Source of the DNA: Ruminococcaceae bacterium UBA3818
Lineage (GTDB): Bacteria; Bacillota; Clostridia; Oscillospirales; Ruminococcaceae
Direction of reading: 5' to 3'
Assembly (NCBI GenBank): GCA_002369315.1
Contig: DFDW01000004.1
Location: forward strand, 14,811 to 40,805
Length of the DNA stretch: 25,995 bases
Of the stretch, positions 15,541-23,861 are shown piece after piece; position 1 is the stretch's first letter, and each line of letters begins with the position of its first letter. Made by a program: the position numbers and the translations under genes. A model generated the notes under the pieces. The model did not search any database, was not told where the DNA came from, and saw nothing but the letters and a program-made list of their open reading frames with translations.

Positions 15541-15573
15541 ACGCAGAGGGAAAATCCCTCTGCGTTTTCTTTT
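15541..15573. terminator. Strong bidirectional terminator between converging genes
   Basis: An 11-bp perfect stem (15541-15551 with 15555-15565), loop AAA, then TTTCTTTTTT; six A precede the stem, so it also works on the minus strand. It ends the glutamine synthetase transcript and the sensor kinase transcript coming from the right. Confidence 0.93.
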
Positions 15574-15640
15574 TTCGGGAAGGCTTTTTCACCCGGATGC
15601 GCGGTAACGGGGATCCGCTGAAAAAGGCGGATAAACTCTG

Positions 15641-17446
15641 CTACATCGGCGGAAGGGTGATGGTCACAACCGTCCCCTCTCCCGGAACGCTTTCAAAATG
15701 CAGATGATAATCGCAGCCGTAATAGTTTTGAATCCGTTCGTTGATATTGTAAATCCCATAGCGGCTGCCGGAACTTTCCACATCTTCCGGCGGCTTGCCG
15801 GCGTTGAGCTGATCCACGACTTGCTGCGGCATACCCACGCCGTCATCGATGACCTGCAGCTGAATGGTGCTTTCCAGTACCCGCCCGACAATGGTGATGC
15901 TGCCTCGTTTGTCCTCCCGGCTCATAATGCCGTGGGAGATGCTGTTTTCAATCAGCGGCTGCAGGGTGATATTGGGAATGGCGTACTGCATCATGGAGGA
16001 TGGCACATCGATCTTCATTGTCAGGCAGTCTGGATAGCGGATTTGCTGGATCTCAAAATAAGCTTCCACCAGTTTCAGCTCCTGCCAGAGCTGGTAAACG
16101 TCTTTTCCGTGGTTTAAGCTCAGCTTATAAAAACGGGATAACGCGCTGACCAACTGCTCCACCTTTTGCGGATCTTCCAAAAATGCATAGCTGTTGATCA
16201 TTTCCAGCGTATTATAAAGGAAGTGAGGGTTGATCTGCGCCTGCAAAGCCCGCAGCTGGGCCGCTTTCAGTTCCACGCCGGACAGGTATTTTGCCTCGAC
16301 CAGCAACTCCAATTCATCCACCATGTAATTGTAATGGTCGATCAGATCGTCGATCTCGTCATGGGTCCCGGGAACGGGAAGGTTCACAAACTCGCCGTTT
16401 CGCACCGCTTCCATCCCGTTGATGACAGAGCGGATTTTCTGGGTCACTCTTTTGGAAAAGCGAAGGGTAGAGGTGAAAATTACCGCCCCGGCGATAAAAG
16501 CCAGCAGGATGAACAGAAGGATCTGATCCAGGTCAGAGTAGGAAAAAAGGCTTTTGGCCGGCACAAGCGTTACCATTCTCCAGGGCGCCGATTCAAATTC
16601 GGCGCAGCTGACCTGATAGAGGACCCCGCCGATAGAGACCGTTTCCTGATCGGTATGGATTGCGAGTGTTTCGGGCAGAGCGACGGACGGATCGCCCAGG
16701 CAGGCGCCGGCGATGACCCGGTCGTTTTCATCCACCACAAAAGACTGGCTGCCGTCGAGAACCAGCGAACTGCGAAGCTGTTCCTCCACCTCGGTTTTGG
16801 AAAAGTCCATCTGATAAATCACAGCGGTCCGCTGCATGTTGGTCAGATCCACGCCTTTTACCATATAAGATAAGGTGTCGTGGTCGGACAGAGTGTTCTG
16901 CCCCTGATTCAAAAGGTCGTTTTCCTGGGAGGACAGCCAGAGCGAACGGACGCTGGAACGACGCAGAGGCGCAAACCAAAGTTGCCCCTGCAGCAGGTTG
17001 ATGTCGCAGTAATGATAAGAGTCCAGAATATAAAAATAGGTAGGGTCCACATAGATCCGCAGCCGTTTGATATTCTGAGCGTTTTCAATAAAGGAAATGG
17101 TATTGTCCATATCGGTTTTGAAAGTCCGCTGCTCCCAAAAGGTCGTCTCATTTTGGCCGTTGCGCAGAAAATCGTTGGTACCGGAGTCGTTCAAAAGCAG
17201 TTCCGCGCATTTTTTGACCTGGGTCATTCGGCTGTCCAGAACGCTGTAGGTCTGCTGAAAGTTATTGCGGATAGAAGCCGCGGTGTTTTCTCCGGAGACC
17301 CGGATGGTATCCGTCACCAGAAATGCGGAGCAGACAAACAGCGGCAGAAAAGCCGCGACCAGAAACAACGCTACCATTTTTGTGAAGAAGTTTGAATAGC
17401 GAAAGCGGTTTCGGCAGTAATGGAAGAGCCGTTTGATCCATCTCAT
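15641..17446 (-). CDS. YesM-type sensor histidine kinase
   Basis: Membrane sensor kinase, 601 residues. A first transmembrane helix (23-45), a large extracellular sensing region (about 46-303), a second helix (about 306-326), a HAMP-like linker (about 327-385), the His_kinase domain with phospho-acceptor H408 in LQAQINPHFLYNTLEMI, and an ATPase domain with N box LQPLIENSISHG (496-506), DDGVGMP (534-540) and GIYNINERI (564-572). This is the LytS/YesM arrangement usually found with sugar-uptake ABC systems. Its ATG overlaps the response regulator stop as ATGA, so the pair is coupled. The divergent permease genes are the likely target. The ligand is unknown, probably a carbohydrate. Confidence 0.95.
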   Translation of the reverse strand: MRWIKRLFHYCRNRFRYSNFFTKMVALFLVAAFLPLFVCSAFLVTDTIRVSGENTAASIRNNFQQTYSVLDSRMTQVKKCAELLLNDSGTNDFLRNGQNETTFWEQRTFKTDMDNTISFIENAQNIKRLRIYVDPTYFYILDSYHYCDINLLQGQLWFAPLRRSSVRSLWLSSQENDLLNQGQNTLSDHDTLSYMVKGVDLTNMQRTAVIYQMDFSKTEVEEQLRSSLVLDGSQSFVVDENDRVIAGACLGDPSVALPETLAIHTDQETVSIGGVLYQVSCAEFESAPWRMVTLVPAKSLFSYSDLDQILLFILLAFIAGAVIFTSTLRFSKRVTQKIRSVINGMEAVRNGEFVNLPVPGTHDEIDDLIDHYNYMVDELELLVEAKYLSGVELKAAQLRALQAQINPHFLYNTLEMINSYAFLEDPQKVEQLVSALSRFYKLSLNHGKDVYQLWQELKLVEAYFEIQQIRYPDCLTMKIDVPSSMMQYAIPNITLQPLIENSISHGIMSREDKRGSITIVGRVLESTIQLQVIDDGVGMPQQVVDQLNAGKPPEDVESSGSRYGIYNINERIQNYYGCDYHLHFESVPGEGTVVTITLPPM

Positions 17447-19023
17447 AATGTTTTCTCCCGAAACTGAGACGGCGAAAGACCTGTGAATTTTTTAAACTGG
17501 TAGGAAAAATAGTTTCCGTTCCGGTATCCCACCAAAAACCCCACATCTTTGACCTTGCAGACTGGATCCTTTAAAAGCTGCTGGGCTTTCTGCATCCGGT
17601 AATTCAAAATGAAATTGTTGATGGTCATTTCGGTGGTATCTTTAAACAGATGGCAAATGTAGGTCGGGGAGAGGTTGGTGTATTCGCTGATGGCGGTAAT
17701 GGACAGGTCTGGATTTGCGTAGTTGTTTTTGATGAATTTCACAATACGGTCTACCGTCGCGTTGCCGTACTTTCCTTCGTTGAGCGAGTCGTAATATTGG
17801 TTGATGCCCTGGATCAGGAAATCTTCCAGCTGCGTGATAAAAGAGAAGTTTTGAATATGGACCCAGACGTCCTGCTCCTTGCCGATTTTCTCGTACAGGG
17901 TAATCTGTTCATCCTGCGCCAGGCGCATCAGCTCGCAGATCAGAGCGTAATAATGGCGCAGTACGTTGATGACCAGGGTGTTTTGATACTGCTTGATTTC
18001 GCCGGTGAGATTATGGATATACAAAAGCGCGTGGTTGCGGTTTTGTTTTTTCAGCGTCTGAGAGAAAAGGTTCACCTGCTCCGCCGTAAACTGATAGGTA
18101 CCGGCGCTGGTTTTTTTGTAGTAACAGACGCTGTCGCTTTCCTGATAGAAAGACTGCTGCACCGCCACGACAGCCGTTTCATAGGAGCGGGCCAGCTCTT
18201 TCCAGCTGCTGACGACCGAGCCGACGGCTACCACCGAATTGATGCCGGAGCCGGACAGCTTGTCGATCACGAAATTGCAGTATTGGTCAATCATTTTATA
18301 ATCGGTGAAGTTGGAACCGGTGGATTGGCCGGCCAGATGGATGATAATATGGTTGCCCTTGCAGGTACACAGCGGGGTGAGGCTGGGCGCGTCGTACACG
18401 TCGCTGATTTCATAAATGCTCTGGAACATGAACGGGATAAAGGAACTCAGGTCGGAACTGCCGGAGGAAAAGGTGATTTTTGCCACGATGGTGACAAACA
18501 AGGAGGCGCTGCGAATCTCCGGAACCAGCTCTTCCAGCAGATGCTCATTGTAAAAACTGGGCTGGCAAAGCTCTCCCGCAACTTCCATCAGCTTCTGCAG
18601 GTTGCGGCTTTGCTCAAACGCCTTGACCTTGTGCGCGGTGGAGCGGTCGTTGTTTAAGGCGTTGACCGTTTCGGCCAGCACATCCTTGAGCTCTCCCAGA
18701 TCGACCGGCTTTTCGATGTAGCTCACCGCGCCCAGGCGAATCGCGCTTTTGAAATATTCCTTGTCCGTGTATCCGCTGACAAAAATGGTCTTGATTCCGG
18801 GAAAACGCTGTGTCAAACGGGTTGCCAGCTCAATCCCATCGGTTTTGGGCATGCGGACGTCAGTCAGCAGGATATCGGGGATAAAAGTATCGCACAAATG
18901 CAGCGCTTCTTCTCCGTCTTCCGCCTGAATGATCTGCGAAATATTAAATTCTTCCCAGTCGATTCCTTTAATAATTCGCATCCTGGTGGGCGCTTCGTCA
19001 TCGACAATTAAAATTTTTAACAT
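17443..19023 (-). CDS. AraC-type response regulator, YesN family
   Basis: Transcription regulator of 526 residues. N-terminal receiver domain with D8/D9, phospho-acceptor D55 (LLTDVRMPKTDG), S83 and K105 (IEKPVDLG); a middle region of about 270 residues typical of YesN proteins; and a C-terminal AraC DNA-binding domain with two helix-turn-helix units (LSITAISEYTNLSPTYICHLFK and VKDVGFLVGYRNGNYFSYQFKK). The frame is open 89 codons further upstream, but that stretch has no receiver-like sequence; the ATG at 19023 follows AAAGGGAG and begins the receiver domain exactly. It is cotranscribed with the sensor kinase and probably activates the divergent permease genes. Confidence 0.95.
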   Translation of the reverse strand: MLKILIVDDEAPTRMRIIKGIDWEEFNISQIIQAEDGEEALHLCDTFIPDILLTDVRMPKTDGIELATRLTQRFPGIKTIFVSGYTDKEYFKSAIRLGAVSYIEKPVDLGELKDVLAETVNALNNDRSTAHKVKAFEQSRNLQKLMEVAGELCQPSFYNEHLLEELVPEIRSASLFVTIVAKITFSSGSSDLSSFIPFMFQSIYEISDVYDAPSLTPLCTCKGNHIIIHLAGQSTGSNFTDYKMIDQYCNFVIDKLSGSGINSVVAVGSVVSSWKELARSYETAVVAVQQSFYQESDSVCYYKKTSAGTYQFTAEQVNLFSQTLKKQNRNHALLYIHNLTGEIKQYQNTLVINVLRHYYALICELMRLAQDEQITLYEKIGKEQDVWVHIQNFSFITQLEDFLIQGINQYYDSLNEGKYGNATVDRIVKFIKNNYANPDLSITAISEYTNLSPTYICHLFKDTTEMTINNFILNYRMQKAQQLLKDPVCKVKDVGFLVGYRNGNYFSYQFKKFTGLSPSQFREKTL

Positions 19024-19077
19024 ATTTTTCTCCCTTTTTACTGGAAACGATAATTTTAACAACCGTATTTTGTGTAA

Positions 19078-19099
19078 TTTGTCATAGATAAATGACAAA
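19078..19099. promoter_or_regulatory. Palindromic operator candidate in the divergent control region
   Basis: TTTGTCAT (19078-19085) and ATGACAAA (19092-19099) form a perfect 8-bp inverted repeat with a 6-bp spacer. It lies midway between the response regulator and the permease genes, centred about 74 bp upstream of the predicted permease transcription start. Which protein binds it is not known. Confidence 0.6.
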
Positions 19100-19150
19100 A
19101 TCTTTAATGAAATCACAACTATTTTAAGATTTTTGATGTAAAAAAGCAAG

Positions 19151-19156
19151 TATAAT
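19151..19156 (+). promoter_or_regulatory. -10 element of the permease genes
   Basis: A perfect TATAAT without a recognisable -35 at 16-18 bp. A missing -35 fits a promoter needing an activator such as the divergent AraC-type regulator. The leader from the predicted start to the first permease is about 120 nt and contains a small ATGCC/GGCAT hairpin (19186-19203). No good minus-strand promoter for the regulator was found. Confidence 0.5.
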
Positions 19157-19283
19157 TTACTTATGCAATCGAAATCTCTATATAAATGCCTGCGAAACGG
19201 CATCCGCTTGGTTAAAATAGACAAAGCGGGCGGGCAAAGCATTCGGGATTTCCGGTTCATTTCTATTTCGGGGAGGTTACACA

Positions 19284-20273
19284 ATGGCAAACACAGCGCA
19301 AACTGTAGAAAGGGAAGCTCCGCAGGCTACTGAAGTAAAGTGGCAAAAGCCGTCGAAGTTCAAACACTTTTTGAAGACTGCTTGGGATTGTAAGATCCTG
19401 CTGGCCATGTTGCTGCCTGCATTGACTTACGTTATCATCTTCTCGTACATACCCATGACTGGTATCGTGCTGGCATTCAAAAAGTACAACTATGTCGATG
19501 GTATTTACGGAAGCCCGTGGGTCGGATTTGACAACTTTAAGTTCTTGATTATTTCCGACAAACTCTGGCCTCTGACCAGAAACACCTTGCTTTACAACAT
19601 TGTCTTTATTTTCCTGGGCATGTTCTTGGCGGTTGCTTTTGCAATTCTGATCAACGAATTGACCAACAAGGTGTTCAAAAAGATCTTCCAGTCCTTTATG
19701 TTCCTGCCCTACTTTATTTCCTGGGTAGTAGTACAGGCAATTTTCCAGGCGATCTTCGGATTTGAGTATGGTATCTTCAACCATATCATCGAATTCTTCG
19801 GCGCAGAGAGAATCAACTTCTACGCCAGCCCTGACGGGTGGCCGGTCTTGCTTGTCTTCTTCAAGATGTGGAAGATGGTCGGTTACGACTGTATCGTATA
19901 CCTGGCCGCTGTTGCCGGTATTGACCAGGGCATGTACGAGGCTGCTTCCATCGACGGCGCCAACATCTGGCAGAGAATCCGTCACATCACCCTGCCCAGC
20001 CTGATCCCGACCATGGTTATCATGGGCCTGCTGGCTGTTGGTCAGATCTTCCGTGGCGACTTCGGTCTGTTCTACCAGTTGGTTGGTAACAACGCGGTTA
20101 TCCTGAAAGCTGCCGACATTTTGGATACTTTCATCTATCGTTCCTTGATGCAAACAAATGACTACGGTATGTCTTCGGCTGCAGGCTTGTATCAGTCCTG
20201 CTTGTGCTTCATCACAATTTTGATTGTTAACAAGATTGTTAAGATCATTGAGCCGGATTACACCCTGTTCTAA
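19284..20273 (+). CDS. ABC sugar transporter permease, LplB family
   Basis: Inner-membrane subunit of a carbohydrate ABC importer, 329 residues, MalF/LplB type. A soluble N-terminus of about 35 residues is followed by six or so membrane helices (first at about 39-63). The EAA loop that contacts the ATPase lies at about 219-242 (EAASIDGANIWQRIRHITLPSL). The ATG has GGGGAGG 7 nt upstream. It is followed by the second permease after 30 nt. Synonymous codons lean to GTT, GGT, AAC and AAG, unlike nearby genes, suggesting high expression. No ATPase is linked, as is normal for this family, which shares MsmK-like ATPases. The missing binding protein is unusual. Confidence 0.95.
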   Translation: MANTAQTVEREAPQATEVKWQKPSKFKHFLKTAWDCKILLAMLLPALTYVIIFSYIPMTGIVLAFKKYNYVDGIYGSPWVGFDNFKFLIISDKLWPLTRNTLLYNIVFIFLGMFLAVAFAILINELTNKVFKKIFQSFMFLPYFISWVVVQAIFQAIFGFEYGIFNHIIEFFGAERINFYASPDGWPVLLVFFKMWKMVGYDCIVYLAAVAGIDQGMYEAASIDGANIWQRIRHITLPSLIPTMVIMGLLAVGQIFRGDFGLFYQLVGNNAVILKAADILDTFIYRSLMQTNDYGMSSAAGLYQSCLCFITILIVNKIVKIIEPDYTLF

Positions 20274-20303
20274 TCGAAATTTGCAGAAAGGAGAGTTAAT
20301 CGC

Positions 20304-21218
20304 ATGAAGAGAAAGAATAAAATTTTCCAGGCGGACTTGGCCGCATTTAAACTGCTGGGTTATGTGCTGGTTTTCATCTGGGGCATGCTTTGCTTCCTTC
20401 CGTTTTTGCTGGTTGTTATGAACTCCTTCACTTCGGAAGCGAACATTATGCGTAACGGTTACTCTTTCTGGCCGGGCGAATGGACGCTGGAAGCGTACAA
20501 AACCTGCTTGGAAAACCCTGAAAGAATCGGCTTTGCCTATCGTAACACCATTATTGCTACCGTTGTTGGTACCCTGCTTTCCGTGATGATGTCCACCATG
20601 ACCGGTTACGTTCTGCACAGAAAAGACTTCCCGTGGAGAAACGGATTCTCCTTCTTCTTCTACTTCACCACCCTGTTCAACGGCGGTCTGGTACCGTGGT
20701 ATCTGATGTGTACCCGTTACCTGGGCTTCAAGAACAACTATCTGGCGCTGGTTGTGCCGATGCTGTTCTCCGTATGGCAGATGATCCTGGCGAAGAACTT
20801 TATGAAGAGCGGTATTCCTTTTGAGATTATCGAATCTGCCAAGGTTGACGGTGCCAACGACTTCACCATTTACTGGAAACTGGTTATTCCGCTGGCGAAA
20901 CCTTTGATTGCTACCTTGAGCCTGTTCGCGGCTTTGACTTTCTGGAACGACTGGTACAACTGTATGTTGTTCATGAACAAAAACAACATGAAGAACCTGC
21001 AGTACTTCCTGCATGAGATGCTGTCCAGCATTCAGGCTCTGCAGGAGCTGGTATCCATGGGTAAAGTTAACCTGTTGAACGAAGATTCTGCGAACCTGCC
21101 GCAGCAGTCCATGAAGATGGCTATGACCTGTATTACCACTGGTCCTATCCTGCTGCTCTACCCGTTCGTTCAGAAGTACTTTGTAAAAGGCTTGACCATC
21201 GGTGCTGTAAAAGGTTAA
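20304..21218 (+). CDS. ABC sugar transporter permease, YtcP/LplC family
   Basis: Partner permease of the preceding gene, 304 residues, MalG/YtcP type. Membrane helices begin at about 18-40; GLVPWYLMCTRYLGFKNNYLALVVP is typical of YtcP proteins. The EAA loop lies at about 177-200 (ESAKVDGANDFTIYWKLVIPLAKP), and the end, YFVKGLTIGAVKG, is the family's usual C-terminus. AAAGGAG precedes the ATG. Codon preference matches the first permease. A terminator begins 28 nt after the stop, so the transcript carries only the two permeases. The substrate is unknown; relatives carry complex plant or host oligosaccharides. Confidence 0.95.
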   Translation: MKRKNKIFQADLAAFKLLGYVLVFIWGMLCFLPFLLVVMNSFTSEANIMRNGYSFWPGEWTLEAYKTCLENPERIGFAYRNTIIATVVGTLLSVMMSTMTGYVLHRKDFPWRNGFSFFFYFTTLFNGGLVPWYLMCTRYLGFKNNYLALVVPMLFSVWQMILAKNFMKSGIPFEIIESAKVDGANDFTIYWKLVIPLAKPLIATLSLFAALTFWNDWYNCMLFMNKNNMKNLQYFLHEMLSSIQALQELVSMGKVNLLNEDSANLPQQSMKMAMTCITTGPILLLYPFVQKYFVKGLTIGAVKG

Positions 21219-21245
21219 TCGATACTTCTACAATTTATGTGTTGC

Positions 21246-21281
21246 AAAACCTCTGCGGAATTTTCCGCAGAGGTTTTTTTA
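21246..21281 (+). terminator. Terminator after the second permease
   Basis: AAAACCTCTGCGG pairs with CCGCAGAGGTTTT around an AT-rich loop, followed by a T run (21274-21280). It closes the permease transcript. The following 21282-21422 stretch contains no gene I can support. Confidence 0.92.
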
Positions 21282-21422
21282 TCCGTCATGCGGCACCGCA
21301 GCGGCAGAGACGACAGCGTTGGGAATGACTGCTTCGGGTAAAGGACAAATCCGCTCGGTCGAAAGAATGCACAGCATCCAGACGAGCCGTCGGTTTTCTT
21401 TCGCAAAAATGTCGAAAGCAAG

Positions 21423-21451
21423 TGGACTTGGCCGGACATGTATGGTATCAT
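21423..21451 (+). promoter_or_regulatory. Candidate extended -10 promoter for the GNAT gene
   Basis: TGGACT (21423-21428), 17-bp spacer and TATCAT (21446-21451) preceded by TGG, the extended -10 pattern. It would start transcription about 115 nt before the GNAT gene. Confidence 0.5.
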
Positions 21452-21571
21452 CTTATCAGAAAAGTTTGTTTGTTTTGAGAAGCGGCTCCGGCAAGGTGTC
21501 GAAAAAAGGGCCGTTTTTCCGCTGGAGTGTTTTTCGGAAACCGGGAAAGGCGATAGAAAGGGTGTCGCGTT

Positions 21572-22321
21572 TTGGAAACATCGTTTGTGGATTTGACGCA
21601 GGAAAATCTCGCGCAGGAACATCTTTGCTGCATTATCCGCAGCAGGAAGCCTCATCCGGGAGTGGAGGCAAAGCGCCAATGGATTTCTGAGCGGCTAAAA
21701 GATGGCCATGTTTTCCGAAAGTATGATGCGAAGGAGTGCGCTTTTATCGAGTATGCGCCGCTGGAAACGGCATGGGTGCCGATCGTCGGGGAGAATTATC
21801 TGTATCTTTACTGTCTTTGGGTCACGGGCGCTCCCAAGGGACATGGTTATGGCAGGGCACTGATGGAATCCTGTATCGCCGATGCCCGAGCACAGGGCCG
21901 CTCCGGGATTTGTATGCTGGGAGCGAAGAAGCAAAAAGCATGGCTTTCCGACCAGTCTTTTGCGAAAAAGTTCGGATTTGGGACGGTTGACAGCACCCCT
22001 GGCGGGTATGAGCTGCTGGCCTTGTCCTTTGACGGTACCTATCCGGCTTTTGCGCCCAACGCGAAAAAGGAGCGGATCGAAAGCGAGAAGCTGACCGTTT
22101 ATTATGATTTGCAATGCCCTTTTATTTTGCAGAAAGTAGATGCTATCAAGCGCTATTGTGCGGAAAAATCCATTCCCGCCGATTTCTTTGAGGTGGATAC
22201 GCTGGGAAAAGCGAAAGCGCTTCCTGCTCCCTTTAATAATTGGGCGGTATTTTACAAAGGACAGATGAAAACCGTAAATCTGCTGGATGTTTCCGCTTTG
22301 GAGCGGATTCTGCGCGCGTAG
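21572..22321 (+). CDS. GNAT acetyltransferase with C-terminal YoaP-like domain
   Basis: A 249-residue cytosolic protein. Residues about 1-155 form a GNAT fold with the acetyl-CoA loop APKGHGYGRALM (87-98). The C-terminal 75 residues (from about 174, YYDLQCPFI with C182) resemble the YoaP-like domain often fused to such acetyltransferases. The start codon is TTG, preceded by GAAAGGG; no better start is available in frame. Substrate unknown; relatives are annotated as N-acetyltransferases, sometimes with stress or drug roles. It leads a plus-strand group with a GyrI-like protein and a CDP-alcohol phosphatidyltransferase. Confidence 0.88.
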   Translation: METSFVDLTQENLAQEHLCCIIRSRKPHPGVEAKRQWISERLKDGHVFRKYDAKECAFIEYAPLETAWVPIVGENYLYLYCLWVTGAPKGHGYGRALMESCIADARAQGRSGICMLGAKKQKAWLSDQSFAKKFGFGTVDSTPGGYELLALSFDGTYPAFAPNAKKERIESEKLTVYYDLQCPFILQKVDAIKRYCAEKSIPADFFEVDTLGKAKALPAPFNNWAVFYKGQMKTVNLLDVSALERILRA

Positions 22322-22407
22322 CAGTATAAAAATACCTGAAAAATTAGTGCACAGCAGGATAGACAAAGCAGGGCCTGCAGGCAGCTTGCGGACCAGGAGG
22401 AGAATCC

Positions 22408-23043
22408 ATGGCGTTTGATTTTAAAAAAGAGTATAAAGAGTTTTACATGCCCAAAGCAAAACCGGCCATCGTATTGGTGCCGCCGGCCAATTATATTGCG
22501 GTGCGGGGAAAAGGCGACCCCAACAGGAAGGGCGGAGCATACCAGTCTGCGACTGGGGTGCTATATGCCGTTGCCTACACCATCAAAATGAGCAAATTGG
22601 GAGATCGACGGATCGAGGGGTATTTTGATTTCGTGGTTCCGCCGCTGGAAGGATTTTGGTGGCAGGATGGAATCGACGGAATGGATTACGCCAACAAAGA
22701 CGCCTTTCAGTGGATCAGCGTAATCCGCCTGCCGGATTTCGTGACCCGGGAAGATTTTGATTGGGCGGTACAAGAGGCCGCCAGAAAGAAAAAAATCGAC
22801 TGCTCCGTGGCAGAATTCCTTGCCTTAGACGAGGGATTGTGTGTTCAGATTATGCACATGGGCGCTTTTGACGACGAACCGGGGACTGTGGCCGTTATGG
22901 ATGCGTATTTGGCAGAGAATGGCTATGAAAATGATTTTTCCAGTCACCGTCTGCATCACGAAATTTATCTGTCCGACGCCAGAAAAGTCGCTCCGGAAAA
23001 GTGGAAAACCGTTATCCGGCATCCGATCAGGGAGAAAAAATAG
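22408..23043 (+). CDS. GyrI-like small-molecule-binding domain protein
   Basis: A 211-residue soluble protein with the GyrI-like (SHV-fold) domain and no helix-turn-helix. Recognisable features are an N-terminal FDFKKEYKEFY, PPANYIAVRGKGDPN and, at the C-terminal end, LHHEIYLSDARKVAPEKWKTVIRHPI, a typical ending of stand-alone members of this family. AGGAGGAG precedes the ATG. GyrI-like proteins bind or hydrolyse hydrophobic and cationic small molecules; the ligand here is unknown. It follows the GNAT gene by 86 nt with no clear terminator, so cotranscription is plausible and a shared detoxification role is possible. Confidence 0.9.
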   Translation: MAFDFKKEYKEFYMPKAKPAIVLVPPANYIAVRGKGDPNRKGGAYQSATGVLYAVAYTIKMSKLGDRRIEGYFDFVVPPLEGFWWQDGIDGMDYANKDAFQWISVIRLPDFVTREDFDWAVQEAARKKKIDCSVAEFLALDEGLCVQIMHMGAFDDEPGTVAVMDAYLAENGYENDFSSHRLHHEIYLSDARKVAPEKWKTVIRHPIREKK

Positions 23044-23129
23044 AGCGTGTCTTCATCAGATGGCTTTCGCCGGATGTGGTGCTCTGTTCTTTGAATAGGA
23101 AAATACACGGCTTTATGGAGAGGATGGCT

Positions 23130-23735
23130 ATGAGAAGGAAAATCATATCAAAACAAAACCTGGCAAATGGCATCACCCTTCTGCGCATCGTCGGAACGAT
23201 TGGGCTTTTGCCTCTGCGGCTTCTTTCGCCAGCTTTTTTTGCAGTTTATACTCTCACTGGACTGACCGATGTACTGGACGGGTGGGTTGCCCGGACAACA
23301 AAAACCGCCAGCGAGTTCGGAGCGAAGCTGGATAGTGCGGCGGACTTACTGTTTTATGCCGTCATGCTGATCCGGTTTTTCCCGCTTTTTTGGGAGGTGC
23401 TCCCATGGGGAATGTGGTGTGCGGCGGCAATGGTTTTAGCGGTGCGGTTGGCTTCCTATACTGTTGCGGCGATCAAACACCGCCGCTTTGCCTCTCTGCA
23501 CACATATCTGAATAAATTGACAGGTGGGGCGGTATTTTTGATTCCGTATATGATCGTCACACCATATGCCGGCCCTTACTTATGGGCAGTCTGCGCGATA
23601 GCGGGAGTTTCGTCTCTGGAAGAGCTGGTGATTCACCTGCAGGCGAAAGAATACTCCTCCGGCGTTAAATCCATCCTTTTCAAAAAGGATTCTCCGGATT
23701 ATCTCTTTGCGGAAGAGGGAAAAGAAAAGAAATAA
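23130..23735 (+). CDS. CDP-alcohol phosphatidyltransferase family protein
   Basis: Integral membrane enzyme, 201 residues, that joins a CDP-activated lipid to an alcohol in phospholipid synthesis. The full catalytic motif is present: D47, D50-G51, A54-R55, then G64, D68 and D72 (DVLDGWVAR, later GAKLDSAAD). About six membrane helices fit the rest. The frame is open 43 codons upstream, overlapping the GyrI-like gene, but GGAGAGG lies 6 nt before the ATG at 23130, so that start is chosen. It could make phosphatidylglycerol phosphate, phosphatidylserine or another head group; the alcohol cannot be told from this sequence. Confidence 0.92.
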   Translation: MRRKIISKQNLANGITLLRIVGTIGLLPLRLLSPAFFAVYTLTGLTDVLDGWVARTTKTASEFGAKLDSAADLLFYAVMLIRFFPLFWEVLPWGMWCAAAMVLAVRLASYTVAAIKHRRFASLHTYLNKLTGGAVFLIPYMIVTPYAGPYLWAVCAIAGVSSLEELVIHLQAKEYSSGVKSILFKKDSPDYLFAEEGKEKK

Positions 23736-23810
23736 ACGTCCGGATTGGTTTTACCCAAATGAGAATCGTTTGATCGGAAACATTGTAGCCGCCAGCGAGC
23801 GGGAAAATTA

Positions 23811-23839
23811 AAAAAACAGGGCCGCTGGCCCTGTTTTTT
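23811..23839. terminator. Strong bidirectional terminator
   Basis: A perfect 13-bp repeat (23811-23823 with 23827-23839) including ACAGGGCC/GGCCCTGT with loop GCT, and six A/T at the ends. It ends the phosphatidyltransferase transcript. Confidence 0.92.
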
Positions 23840-23861
23840 GCTGCGTGATAGGGGAAAGGCC

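Noticed and set aside
17650..18657. Plus-strand open frame opposite the AraC-type response regulator
   Set aside because: No recognisable domain; the minus-strand regulator has full receiver and AraC motifs over the same DNA.
19263..21014. Long minus-strand open frame (583 codons) opposite the two permease genes
   Set aside because: Its product is low-complexity (rich in Gln, Asn, Val and His) with no domain; it is the mirror of the permeases' biased codons. The plus-strand genes have clear family motifs and ribosome sites.
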